Made by a program: the position numbers and the translations under genes. The notes under the pieces were generated by a model that made no database searches, was not told where the DNA came from, and saw only the letters and a list, made by a program, of their open reading frames with translations. Shown in pieces: positions 17,004-24,883 of a stretch of 41,168 bases of DNA. Within the stretch, counting starts at the first letter, position 1. Each line of letters opens with the position of its first letter. Origin of the DNA: JBGVMW01 sp045125095. GTDB taxonomy: Bacteria; Bacillota; Clostridia; Lachnospirales; Lachnospiraceae. The stretch spans positions 1 through 41,168 of the forward strand of contig JBGVMW010000090.1 in the NCBI GenBank assembly GCA_045125095.1. Reading direction: 5' to 3'.

Positions 17004-18350
17004 CTACAATGATACTATTTTTTGAATCATTATTGCTTTATTTAAACATTGATACAAATGTATGATTGAACTATTATCTCCATAATATCCATCGCTCAAT
17101 ACTATCGCCCTATCTAAATCAGCCGTATCATCATAAATTCCCCAACCAGCATTTTCATACTGTTCCACAATCTTTTGATACTCTTTCCAAAGTTGTGGAT
17201 GCATTGCTTCAATGGTTGCTTCTATCAATGGATGTGGTCTCCATAACAATGCTACTTCGTTTTGATTCTCCTCAAAAGTTTGAAACACGGACTGCATTTT
17301 TTCTAGCATTTTTTCTTTATGCTGCAATAATGCAGTAACACTAGTATTATACAAAATTATCTTTTTCCAGCTCCCATCCGGTTTCTTTATAATCTTTAAC
17401 CATTCTTTAGGTATTTCCAATTCTTCTTTCTTAGTATTCAAAACTTTATCTATCTTTGGTGAACCAATACCCAAGATCTTATTTTCCCAATAATTTTTGG
17501 TATTTTCACCTGCAAATTCAGTCATAACATTGATGTAAATCTGTCTCATTTCCTCAGACTGCACAATCACTTTATTCGCATGGATTACACCTGGTACCGT
17601 ACAAAAATGTGCCATATTATTTACCGACGATTGATTATCCGGTGAAATCTCTCCTAACACAAAATAAGGAATATATACCAACTGTTCCGTATACTGTTTC
17701 AAATTCTTTGAATAAAAAAATGGATGTACACTTGTTACAAGATTACATTCATCATATGGATTATGAATAAATATCATATCCGGCTTTCGCTCAGCAAAAC
17801 TATAATCCTCATAGCACGTGACTGGTACATATTCCGGATACTGCGCTCCTTCATAATGCATTTCACCAAAAGTTTTATCTGGATTCTTGTCAAAATAAGG
17901 AATCGGTATTACATATGCATCACAATTTTCATCCTCATCTGCTGCCTTCCAGACACTTTCTAAGGAATCCCACATAGACGCTTTATAAGGAAGAAATACA
18001 ACTTCCAAACGCACTTTAATATCATTTTTTACGCTACTTTCTATTCGCCGCAACAACTTATCAAGGTTCTTATACACTTTATTTGGATTTATATTCTGAT
18101 TCTGTCCAATTTTTTGGTGAATCTGATATACCAATTCACAATAATCTTCTAACAGAGGAATGGTTACGAATTGCTCTCCCTCCGTTGTTTCTATCAACTC
18201 GCCAAGCTTAATGGCACCTTCTTGGCATTGTATCAATAAGTCCATAGCCTGTTTGTAGTTCTTTATTTCAAGTATCTTCTTAATTTCATCATGCGCCTGC
18301 CCAAGTAATATTACAAAATCCTCAGCCCTCTGTTTCTGTTTTTTTCTCAT
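17004..18350 (-). CDS. CDP-glycerol/CDP-alditol phosphotransferase family protein (TagB/TagF-like)
   Basis: The C-terminal 280 residues match the CDP-glycerol glycerophosphotransferase family: YIPYF, KVIVQSEEMRQIY, ILGIGSPKIDKV, LYNTSV, ALLWRPHP, and ILSDGYYGDNSSII near the end. Family enzymes use CDP-glycerol or CDP-ribitol to add alditol phosphate to a glycan or polymer. The first 150 residues are helical and lack membrane segments. The frame is open up to a TTG at 18428, but that extension would run through a terminator hairpin, so I start at the ATG at 18350, preceded by GAGGA. It opens the glycan operon and is the likely user of a CDP-alditol made by the three genes at 1032-3474. Confidence 0.82.
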   Translation of the reverse strand: MRKKQKQRAEDFVILLGQAHDEIKKILEIKNYKQAMDLLIQCQEGAIKLGELIETTEGEQFVTIPLLEDYCELVYQIHQKIGQNQNINPNKVYKNLDKLLRRIESSVKNDIKVRLEVVFLPYKASMWDSLESVWKAADEDENCDAYVIPIPYFDKNPDKTFGEMHYEGAQYPEYVPVTCYEDYSFAERKPDMIFIHNPYDECNLVTSVHPFFYSKNLKQYTEQLVYIPYFVLGEISPDNQSSVNNMAHFCTVPGVIHANKVIVQSEEMRQIYINVMTEFAGENTKNYWENKILGIGSPKIDKVLNTKKEELEIPKEWLKIIKKPDGSWKKIILYNTSVTALLQHKEKMLEKMQSVFQTFEENQNEVALLWRPHPLIEATIEAMHPQLWKEYQKIVEQYENAGWGIYDDTADLDRAIVLSDGYYGDNSSIIHLYQCLNKAIMIQKIVSL

Positions 18351-18394
18351 ATTGTCCTCGCATATTTTCTGCATAAGCTTACAGAACGATTTTT

Positions 18395-18436
18395 CAAAAA
18401 ATAAAGACCACTGCAAAACTCGTTGCAATGGTCTTT
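18395..18436 (-). terminator. Intrinsic terminator hairpin before the glycan operon
   Basis: The arms 18403-18416 and 18423-18436 pair over 14 bases with one G-U and a six-base loop; on the minus strand a T-rich run (TTTATTTTTT) follows. It ends the DUF262-ATPase operon. It also lies between a possible sigma-28 promoter (18504-18530) and the first glycan gene, so it could act as an attenuator for that promoter. Confidence 0.85.
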
Positions 18437-18503
18437 ACAATCCTCTTCTTATATTTCTGCCTCCATGCAACTTTATACCTCTCTCCAAGAGCCTTACATA
18501 TAT

Positions 18504-18530
18504 ATATCGACACATTTCAGCATTTAATTA
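18504..18530 (-). promoter_or_regulatory. Possible sigma-28 promoter upstream of the glycan operon
   Basis: On the minus strand TAAT (18527-18530) is 15 bases before GTCGATAT (18504-18511). The sigma-28 consensus is TAAA-N15-GCCGATAA, and the same GTCGATAT box is seen before flaG. One -35 base and two -10 bases deviate. It would start a leader of about 150 bases containing the hairpin at 18403-18436. A weak sigma-A alternative with TTGAAA lies nearer the gene. Confidence 0.4.
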
Positions 18531-18558
18531 CCCATTAAAATAATTTTCTTTGCCTTTA

Positions 18559-19470
18559 CTACGAATATTTTACATTCTTCAATTTCGAGCCTATGTATAA
18601 AATAATAATTTTCCCATTTTTCATATCAACTTCAAAGAAAATTCTTCCTGGAATTCCGGTAAAGCGTACATGCCAATTAGCCACATGTGTTTTTCCATTC
18701 GCATCAATAAAAGTGTGATCTACTTTTTCATATTTTTCTAATGTTGCTTTCGATTCGGGTGTTGCATTTCGAATCATACAATACTTGAATCCATTTCCCT
18801 TTTCCTGCTTTATATAATCATCCAATTCCTTTAATCGCAATATAATCTGCCTAATATATGATATTTCTAACTTCATTAGATTATCTTTTACAGATGGAAT
18901 AAAAATCAAATTGGTAAATAATCTTTCACGTTTTTCCCATAAATCCTCATAAGATAAAGCAGTATAACATGATTCAAATAATATACCTTCCTGCTTTAGC
19001 ACCTCTATTTGTTTTGCATTATACAAATTCTTAATACTATTTGTTGCAAACTGTACATCATCACCTTCAATGAAATGACATTCTGCCTCTAAATTCTGTT
19101 TTTCCCATTTATCATCAAAAGGCAAGGTAACAATCATATTTTCTCCATTAAGGACTGCTTCCGCAATCGCGTAACATTTTTCATTGTCACAATACGCTTC
19201 CATATCTTCATCCGGATTATAATAGTGAATTCGCTTATTCAAGCTCAAAAATACTCTTTGGAAGGATTTTTCAACAGATCCATCATGCAACCATTCTTCT
19301 AATGTATACACAGTTGATGTAAACCTAAGTTTTTGATGTTCTGGCAAAAACCAGTCTAATTTACCCTCCGAATCAATTTCTTTATAAAGTAAAATAAATT
19401 GCTTTTGTATTTCCCGAATTCGCTCCTTATCATCTACAACGTCTCTTAATGCTAATTCATTAATGTACAT
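18559..19470 (-). CDS. Unknown protein, third gene of a DUF262-ATPase cassette
   Basis: I do not recognise this 303-residue protein. The N-terminal 240 residues are mixed helix and charged, with no membrane segment. The last 70 or so residues (from about NATPESKATLEKYEK to the end) have a strand-rich pattern, NWHVRFTG..RIFFEV....KIIILYIGSKL, that recalls RelE/ParE-type small toxin folds, but I see no diagnostic residues. The gene follows the ATPase by 15 bases and is the last gene before a strong terminator, so the three are one unit. As the variable member of the cassette it is the most likely effector. That role is inference from position only. Confidence 0.65.
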   Translation of the reverse strand: MYINELALRDVVDDKERIREIQKQFILLYKEIDSEGKLDWFLPEHQKLRFTSTVYTLEEWLHDGSVEKSFQRVFLSLNKRIHYYNPDEDMEAYCDNEKCYAIAEAVLNGENMIVTLPFDDKWEKQNLEAECHFIEGDDVQFATNSIKNLYNAKQIEVLKQEGILFESCYTALSYEDLWEKRERLFTNLIFIPSVKDNLMKLEISYIRQIILRLKELDDYIKQEKGNGFKYCMIRNATPESKATLEKYEKVDHTFIDANGKTHVANWHVRFTGIPGRIFFEVDMKNGKIIILYIGSKLKNVKYS

Positions 19471-19485
19471 CTTTTTCTCCTAATC

Positions 19486-20580
19486 TTACAGTAATGCCAT
19501 CTCTATTTTATCCCATTCATCAAAGAAACCTTCTGGCCAGATATCCAACTGACCTTCATCATTAATTTTAGGGGCTATATATTTATGCTTGAAATCATGT
19601 TCTTTATCTTTATAGAAAAACACAATATTCGTGTCTAATTTGTTAATATATTGTTTTCGCACTGCCCAACGCATACCATTAATAATATGATCACTATGTG
19701 TTTCCACAATTACCTGCACTCCTCCAGCTCCTGCTTTTGCAATTAATTGCCCCAACATGCTTTGCCCAGCCGGATGAACGTGTGCTTCCGGATTTTCTAT
19801 AATTACTAAATCCCCTTTTGAAGCAGATACCAATGCTACTACTACAGGAAGCACATACGTGATTCCAAATCCAACGTTTACACATTTATAAGAATTTGTC
19901 TTATTTTTTCCTTCGATAAATTCATAATTTAATTTTGAACTTTTATTTGCATTATCTATTTCAATAATTGCATCTACGCCTGGAGAAATAGCATCCATCC
20001 AGGCTGCCACTTGATTCTTTATATCTGTTCCTTTGGCATTTTCCAGCAAAACCTTTGCGTTATTTACTTCATTAGAACCATATTCTTTCAAATACTGTAT
20101 TGCATACTCTCCATCGTTGCCAAAAAAATGTTTTTCCATATCATCTTTATTGCCAATATTATACAGTAATTTAGGAGTAATTCTATTAGCTGAAAGATAC
20201 ACAAAATTCTCACTAAAAACTACACTTTTATCAACTTTTCCCGTCATACTTTCTAATGGTAATATATTAGACGCTTCCTCATATCCAAAAGAAACTGTTA
20301 TCTGTTCACTATCTTCTTCCCACTGGAAACGAATTATTTCATCCTCTTCCGCTTTTTCATAAAGTACATCATGCCCTGTTCCTAAATTTAAAAACTGTCC
20401 CTTTAAAAACAATCCTTTCTTGAGTTGGTAATCTGAGAATGATTGTCGAAGCAACAACAGACTTTGAATAATAGTCGATTTTCCAACACCATTCATTCCA
20501 GTTAATATATTTACGGATTTTAATGGCATTTCCAAATCACCAAAGCATTTGAAATTGTGAATAGAAATTTTATTTAACAT
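19486..20580 (-). CDS. AAA/OLD-like ATPase of the DUF3696 type
   Basis: The 364-residue protein has an ABC-type ATPase core of the kind seen in SMC-like and OLD proteins: FKCFGDLEMPLK, Walker A GMNGVGKSTIIQS (about residues 28-40), the Walker B/signature region LVIIENPEAHVHPAGQS (about 255-271) and the switch histidine in VETHSDHIINGMRW. The region after it (DKEHDFKHKYIAPKINDEGQLDIWPEGFFDEW) fits the DUF3696 C-terminal motif, where the WP.GFFD motif is typical. It overlaps the DUF262 gene by 11 bases. Such ATPases are frequent in phage-defence cassettes, where they sense or gate an effector. Confidence 0.88.
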   Translation of the reverse strand: MLNKISIHNFKCFGDLEMPLKSVNILTGMNGVGKSTIIQSLLLLRQSFSDYQLKKGLFLKGQFLNLGTGHDVLYEKAEEDEIIRFQWEEDSEQITVSFGYEEASNILPLESMTGKVDKSVVFSENFVYLSANRITPKLLYNIGNKDDMEKHFFGNDGEYAIQYLKEYGSNEVNNAKVLLENAKGTDIKNQVAAWMDAISPGVDAIIEIDNANKSSKLNYEFIEGKNKTNSYKCVNVGFGITYVLPVVVALVSASKGDLVIIENPEAHVHPAGQSMLGQLIAKAGAGGVQVIVETHSDHIINGMRWAVRKQYINKLDTNIVFFYKDKEHDFKHKYIAPKINDEGQLDIWPEGFFDEWDKIEMALL

Positions 20581-21847
20581 TTATGCTCTCCTTTATAATT
20601 TTACGAATCAACCTCACTCGATTTAGTACAGAATATTTATCTGCTGATTTTAACCAAGATGAAAAACTGGTATCATCCATCAATTCACAGAATTTACTCA
20701 AAAGCACCGACCTTTTTGAAAGCAACAATCTTCTGTCTTGTGGTGACAATTCACAAAAGCAGATACACCATGCTTCAAACAATGCTTTGTTTAAAGGTCC
20801 CTTTCTTCCATCTTTCCCAATTCTTCTAAAAACATACCTTCCCAAGACCTGACTACTATACTTCATTATTTCTTGAAGTTCTTTAGCCAAACATTCTTTT
20901 TGGTTATCAGTCCAACTATTCATGGCTTTCATTGCCATTATTAAATAATTATCAATATTCCCCCGATAAAACTCCTCATAGTCAAATTTAGTGAATGCAA
21001 TATATCGAGTTATATATTCGCAATCTAAAAGACGATCCTTTTTTATATAATCTGTTGCAAGTTTAAACTCCGGTATCTCTGCCAATTCCTTTATAAATCT
21101 ACCAGTGCTTCCATTTTTTCCACCATATAGTGCATGACGAATTTCTTGAGGTGTCAGAATTAATCCACCAGTATTAATTCGCTTAAATATATTATATACA
21201 ACTTCATCAGGTGTTCCTTTCTCTATTGTATACACCATTAATGATGTTTCACGGATTCTTCTTTTGTACTGACGGGGGAGTTCCTTAAAAGTAAATCCTT
21301 CAAATTCCTTTAGATATTCTAAACCACAAAGTCTTATGGGATTTTTATCCTCTACTATACAATTCTGAAATGCACAAAGTCGTTGCAATCCATCAATTAC
21401 AATCCAATTCCCCTCGTCTGCTCCATCAAAATAAAATGCAGGTATTGGTATTTTCAGCATCAATGATTCGATCAATCTACTTTGTTCTTCCCTTGACCAA
21501 AGATTACCATTTCTCTGATAATCCGGATTTAAAACAATTTCTTTATTCTCTAAACGTTCAATCATTGCACCTAACATCATATTTTTAGGAGTAATATTTA
21601 CATCTGCCGGAATAAAACCGTTATCCCCCTGTTTTCCGGCATTATAATCTTCATCTTCTTCCTCGCCTTCAATGCTTACTCCTCGTTCCTTTATTTCCTT
21701 AATAAACTCATCCAAACACGATACTGGCATATCTTTGTTTTTGTCCGACAATATATCCATTACTATGTAATAGCTTATATGCATTTTGTTTCTTTCTGCA
21801 ACTTGAATTATTTGCTCTATGCGTTCTTGCATTTTATCATCTATCAT
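20570..21847 (-). CDS. DUF262 (ParB-like fold) protein
   Basis: About residues 85-260 form a DUF262 domain: LNPDYQRNGNLWSREEQSRL, PIPAFYFDG, WIVIDGLQRLCAF with the DGQQR-like motif written DGLQR, and FKRINTGGLILTPQEIRHAL. This fold occurs in type IV restriction (GmrSD) and other defence proteins and can be a nucleotide-dependent nuclease or sensor. No C-terminal HNH (DUF1524) domain is seen in the rest of the protein, so it is the single-domain type. Among three candidate starts (21856 GTG, 21853 ATG, 21847 ATG), the last has the best spacing from AGGTG. It is the first gene of a three-gene operon. Confidence 0.87.
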   Translation of the reverse strand: MIDDKMQERIEQIIQVAERNKMHISYYIVMDILSDKNKDMPVSCLDEFIKEIKERGVSIEGEEEDEDYNAGKQGDNGFIPADVNITPKNMMLGAMIERLENKEIVLNPDYQRNGNLWSREEQSRLIESLMLKIPIPAFYFDGADEGNWIVIDGLQRLCAFQNCIVEDKNPIRLCGLEYLKEFEGFTFKELPRQYKRRIRETSLMVYTIEKGTPDEVVYNIFKRINTGGLILTPQEIRHALYGGKNGSTGRFIKELAEIPEFKLATDYIKKDRLLDCEYITRYIAFTKFDYEEFYRGNIDNYLIMAMKAMNSWTDNQKECLAKELQEIMKYSSQVLGRYVFRRIGKDGRKGPLNKALFEAWCICFCELSPQDRRLLLSKRSVLLSKFCELMDDTSFSSWLKSADKYSVLNRVRLIRKIIKESINVK

Positions 21848-21876
21848 ATCCATCACCTAACTTAATATATGATTTT

Positions 21877-21952
21877 TCTATTCTCTATTATAACTGCTCA
21901 GCACTCTAAATCTATTCTCTATCATAATATCAGTTTGGAAGAATTTTAACAA
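21877..21952 (-). promoter_or_regulatory. Sigma-A promoter with paired direct repeats, DUF262 operon
   Basis: TTGTTA (21947-21952) and TATTAT (21924-21929) are 17 bases apart on the minus strand, a good sigma-A promoter about 75 bases before the DUF262 start. A 17-base element is directly repeated at 21877-21893 and 21911-21927, 34 bases apart with one mismatch; one copy covers the -10 box, the other contains a second TATAAT. The copies could be operator sites for a regulator or a duplicated promoter. Confidence 0.6.
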
Positions 21953-21990
21953 GCTTTTTCTAGTATCCATTAATTATAGTAGATACTATT

Positions 21991-23082
21991 TTACTTTAAT
22001 CTATTTAACCTTCTTTTAGCCTTTTCATAATCTCCACATTTTGTGTATAATGCAATTGCTTCTTTTGTATCACCAAGACACTCTTTTATTACACCTGCAT
22101 TATAATAACTCAAATAAGAATTCACACCTTCTGCCTTCGCCGTTTTTTGCTTTGATGCTTTCATGAATTCAGCTACTGCTTCCGCAAACAACCCATTATT
22201 CATATATATCAAACCCATCAAAAATTGAAAATCTGCAGTTTTTCCAAATTCCTGATATATGTTTTCCATCAACAATGCGGTCTCTACACAACCGCAGTTT
22301 AACAATGCATATCCATAACTTTCTACCATATCAATTACATATTCAAGCTTTGGTTCTAAATCGTATCCTAGTGCTAATTCAAAGTATCTCACCGCTTCCG
22401 GGTAATTTCCTGCCATATAGTAGCTTTTTCCTAACTGGTACATAATATAGGTATCATCCGGCGTTTCTTCATATTCCCGTTTCAACAAGCGAATATTTCG
22501 CTTCGCCTTTTTTTTGACCGCCTCCGGGCTTCCATCGTATCCACTATGTTCCATCTCCACATTGGTGCAGTAGGTTTTATAGGTCTCATGCTTTAACTTC
22601 TGGTTGCCCGAAACACATTCCATCTCAAACACACTACCAGGCACAATCTGTTCATGAATTCTCCCCTCATAGTGAAACAGCCGGCGGTCGAAAATACGAT
22701 TCACCCACTCATGAATTCGATTCATTTCGCCATTTCGGACAAATGCATTGATTCTTTGAATTCGTCCTACCTCCCTCGGATGCGCTGCTACCATTTCGCA
22801 AAGTTTCTTTGTATCTAATTGCATAATATACTCATCACTGTCTACTACAAATACCATGTCATTTTTTGCCTTTTGCACCGCATAATTCTTAGCTGCTGCA
22901 AAATCATCACACCATGCAAAATCATATATGGCATCTGTGTAGTTGGCAGCCATTTTCTTTGTATTATCTGCCGAACCAGTGTCTACTATAACAATTTCAA
23001 AATCATAAGGCTGCAATGCCTTCAAACACTTTTCTAAATGCTCTACCTCATTCTTTGTTATGATACATACTGATATACTCAT
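21991..23082 (-). CDS. GT2 glycosyltransferase with TPR-like tail, likely flagellin-linked
   Basis: Residues 1 to about 200 form a GT2 domain of the SunS/FgtA-like kind: ISVCIITKNEVEHLEKCLKAL, IVIVDTGSADNT, and the metal motif VDSDEY at about residues 80-85, then WVNRIFDRRLFHYEGRIHEQI. From about residue 205 there are TPR-like helix pairs (DTYIMYQLGKSYYMAGNYPEAVRYFELAL). This domain order is typical of glycosyltransferases encoded beside flagellin in Clostridia, where some add the first O-linked sugar. It lies directly after the flagellin gene but behind a terminator and with a weak promoter of its own (23190-23218). I infer flagellin glycosylation. A separate glycan target is possible. Confidence 0.87.
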   Translation of the reverse strand: MSISVCIITKNEVEHLEKCLKALQPYDFEIVIVDTGSADNTKKMAANYTDAIYDFAWCDDFAAAKNYAVQKAKNDMVFVVDSDEYIMQLDTKKLCEMVAAHPREVGRIQRINAFVRNGEMNRIHEWVNRIFDRRLFHYEGRIHEQIVPGSVFEMECVSGNQKLKHETYKTYCTNVEMEHSGYDGSPEAVKKKAKRNIRLLKREYEETPDDTYIMYQLGKSYYMAGNYPEAVRYFELALGYDLEPKLEYVIDMVESYGYALLNCGCVETALLMENIYQEFGKTADFQFLMGLIYMNNGLFAEAVAEFMKASKQKTAKAEGVNSYLSYYNAGVIKECLGDTKEAIALYTKCGDYEKAKRRLNRLK

Positions 23083-23189
23083 TTCCTTCGCTCCTCAAAA
23101 CTGATATCGTTTCTCTCTATGCATTAATTACTTTCTTGCTCTAATACAATTTTAATATCATCCATATTACCATCATTTAGAAGTAGTTT

Positions 23190-23218
23190 ATTATAACATA
23201 TTTACACTATCATCTTAA
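23190..23218 (-). promoter_or_regulatory. Weak sigma-A promoter of the flagellin-adjacent glycosyltransferase
   Basis: On the minus strand a perfect TATAAT (23190-23195) has TTAAGA (23213-23218) 17 bases upstream, a four-of-six match to TTGACA. It lies between the flagellin terminator and the glycosyltransferase ATG, giving a leader of about 100 bases. Confidence 0.45.
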
Positions 23219-23254
23219 TGTAATATAAAAATCTGCTACTTAATCAGGCTAACC

Positions 23255-23290
23255 CAAAGAAAAAAGGAACCGACAACTGTCAGCCCCTTT
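23255..23290 (-). terminator. Intrinsic terminator of the flagellin gene
   Basis: The arms 23263-23275 and 23278-23290 pair over about 13 bases with three G-U pairs. On the minus strand TTTTTTCTTT follows. It starts about 20 bases after the flagellin stop. Confidence 0.85.
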
Positions 23291-23309
23291 CTTATAAAAA
23301 TGTTTTTCA

Positions 23310-24125
23310 TTATCTGATTAATGCTAAGATACCCTGTGAAGCCTGATTAGCCTGTGCAAGCATAGACTGTCCAGCCTGCTGAAGGATATTATCCTTAGAG
23401 TACTTAACCATTTCATCTGCCATATCTACGTCACGGATACGAGATTCTGCTGCCTGTAAGTTCTCAGATGTGTTATCAAGGTTAGCAATTGTATGTTCTA
23501 ATCTGTTCTGCCATGCACCTAAATTAGAACGTGTTGAAGATACAGTTTCAATTGCATTATTAACAGCTGTAATTCCTGCCTGTGCATTAGCATGAGTATC
23601 CACTGTAAAGGTATCTACTAATAACCCTGCTGCATCCATATCAGTAATTGCATCTAATGGTCCACTCTGACCTGCATTAGCACCAATCTGAAGGTTCTTA
23701 CCTGAGAAAGTACCATCTAACAGTTTCATTGTATTGAATTCTGTTGTATCTGAAATACGAGTAATTTCTGCACGTAACTGTGTGATTTCAGACTGGATTG
23801 CTGTACGGTCTTTTGTAACGTTTGTATCATTCGCAGCCTGAACACATAATTCTCTCATTCTCTGTAACATAGAATGTGTTTCATTTAATGCACCTTCTGC
23901 TGTCTGGATTAAGGAAATACCATCCTGCGCATTGATAGATGCTTGATCAAGACCTCTAATCTGTCCACGCATTTTTTCAGAAATGGAAAGTCCTGCTGCG
24001 TTATCACCTGCTCTGTTAATCTTGTAACCAGAAGATAACTTCTCTGTTGTCTTTGCAATGTTTCCGTTTGTGATACCTAACATTCTGTTTGTGTTAGCTG
24101 CTGTCATGTTGTGCTGAATAATCAT
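23310..24125 (-). CDS. fliC: Flagellin
   Basis: The 271-residue protein has the full conserved N-terminal D0/D1 helices (MIIQHNMTAANTNRMLG, LSSGYKINRAGDNAAGLSIS, QTAEGALNETHSMLQRMREL) and C-terminal D1/D0 (NRLEHTIANLDNTSENLQ, AESRIRDVDMADEMV, QANQASQGILALI). Only about 60 residues separate them, so the filament would lack a sizeable outer domain. The ATG at 24125 has AAGGAGG eight bases upstream; a longer frame to 24167 adds a non-flagellin leader and is rejected. It is monocistronic: a sigma-28 promoter precedes it and a terminator follows. Its leader carries CsrA-type sites. It is exported by the flagellar secretion system and capped by FliD. Confidence 0.98.
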   Translation of the reverse strand: MIIQHNMTAANTNRMLGITNGNIAKTTEKLSSGYKINRAGDNAAGLSISEKMRGQIRGLDQASINAQDGISLIQTAEGALNETHSMLQRMRELCVQAANDTNVTKDRTAIQSEITQLRAEITRISDTTEFNTMKLLDGTFSGKNLQIGANAGQSGPLDAITDMDAAGLLVDTFTVDTHANAQAGITAVNNAIETVSSTRSNLGAWQNRLEHTIANLDNTSENLQAAESRIRDVDMADEMVKYSKDNILQQAGQSMLAQANQASQGILALIR

Positions 24126-24133
24126 AATGAATT

Positions 24134-24166
24134 CCTCCTTGAATTTCCTGTGGCTTCCTTGCCACA
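24134..24166 (-). promoter_or_regulatory. CsrA-type binding sites in the flagellin mRNA leader
   Basis: On the minus strand TGTGGC (24161-24166) and GCCACA (24149-24154) form a six-base-pair stem with the hexaloop AAGGAA, the classical CsrA-binding loop containing GGA. A second GGA site is the ribosome binding site AAGGAGG at 24134-24140, about nine bases downstream. This pair mirrors the two CsrA sites of the Bacillus subtilis hag leader, where CsrA blocks translation until FliW, held by flagellin, releases it. Both csrA and fliW are in this window. Confidence 0.8.
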
Positions 24167-24265
24167 TGTGATTTGTTTTTAGTTATTGTAAGTATTCGGT
24201 TCACCCCTTACCAAAACGACCGTACGCTTCATTCTCGTAAGAAGTAAACTCTTTACTTGTATTAT

Positions 24266-24292
24266 ATATCGGTATCTTGTACAGATACTTTA
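24266..24292 (-). promoter_or_regulatory. Sigma-28 promoter of flagellin
   Basis: On the minus strand TAAA (24289-24292), 15 bases, then ACCGATAT (24266-24273): six of eight -10 bases match the sigma-28 consensus and the -35 is perfect. Runs of A and T just upstream (24296-24325) resemble an UP element. The leader is about 130 bases. Confidence 0.85.
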
Positions 24293-24324
24293 TACCTTTT
24301 TTGAAATTTTTTTAAAAATTTTTT

Positions 24325-24367
24325 AAAGTCACCTTTTTCTGATTGTTTTCCAGAAAAAGATGACTTT
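24325..24367 (-). terminator. Long hairpin ending the flaG-fliD-fliS transcript
   Basis: Arms 24325-24341 and 24351-24367 pair over 17 bases with one G-U and a nine-base loop. It lies 25 bases after the stop at 24393 and before the flagellin promoter. The minus-strand tail is A/T-rich but not a clean U-run, so termination may be partial. Confidence 0.65.
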
Positions 24368-24392
24368 GTATTCGTTACTTCGCGTATTACAT

Positions 24393-24875
24393 TTACTTCT
24401 TTTCGTCCATATAATAAGACTGGGTGTCGCTATTTCCCATGGCATTCTTATAGTACTTAGACACAGACTGGGAACTGACACGTTTTTCTTTTATCGCCGT
24501 TCTGGCACGACTGATGCTCTGTTCAAATGCAAGACGATTCCGTTGTTCTGTCGCTTCTATCTCCATAGAAAGGGACATGATTTCTTTAATCAATTCCTGC
24601 ATCTGACTGATCTCCTGCCTAAACTCACTCTTATGATTGTCCAGTTCCTCACGCACATGTGTGAATGTCAGTGTGAATCCTTCATCCAGTTCCTGAATGG
24701 TGTTAAGATACACTTTTTTCTCGTCAATTAGCACATCGAATTCTTCTGTGTCCAATTCGTCCTTGGCAAGAAGCTCACTTTGTCTTGACGTGATCTCCTT
24801 AATATGCTCCATCGCAGTCTTTTTCTTCTTTAGTGCCTCAATTAATATCTGGGTATAGATTATCTCGTTTCTCAA
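24393..24875 (-). CDS. Helical flagellar protein at the fliT position
   Basis: The 160-residue protein is almost entirely predicted helix, with heptad-like stretches (ALKKKKTAMEHIKEITSRQ, EISQMQELIKEIMSLSMEI) and no membrane segment. It starts eight bases after fliS, at a TTG with TAGGA inside the end of fliS. Sequence identity to named FliT proteins is not obvious, but size, helicity and position after fliS fit a small export chaperone for FliD or hook proteins, like FlgN. It ends the fliD operon just before a long hairpin. Function is inferred from context. Confidence 0.7.
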   Translation of the reverse strand: MRNEIIYTQILIEALKKKKTAMEHIKEITSRQSELLAKDELDTEEFDVLIDEKKVYLNTIQELDEGFTLTFTHVREELDNHKSEFRQEISQMQELIKEIMSLSMEIEATEQRNRLAFEQSISRARTAIKEKRVSSQSVSKYYKNAMGNSDTQSYYMDEKK

Positions 24876-24883
24876 ACAGGTTC

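Noticed and set aside
18351..18428. N-terminal extension of the CDP-alditol-type transferase from a TTG
   Set aside because: The extension reads through a terminator stem and its U-run. The ATG at 18350 has its own GAGGA.
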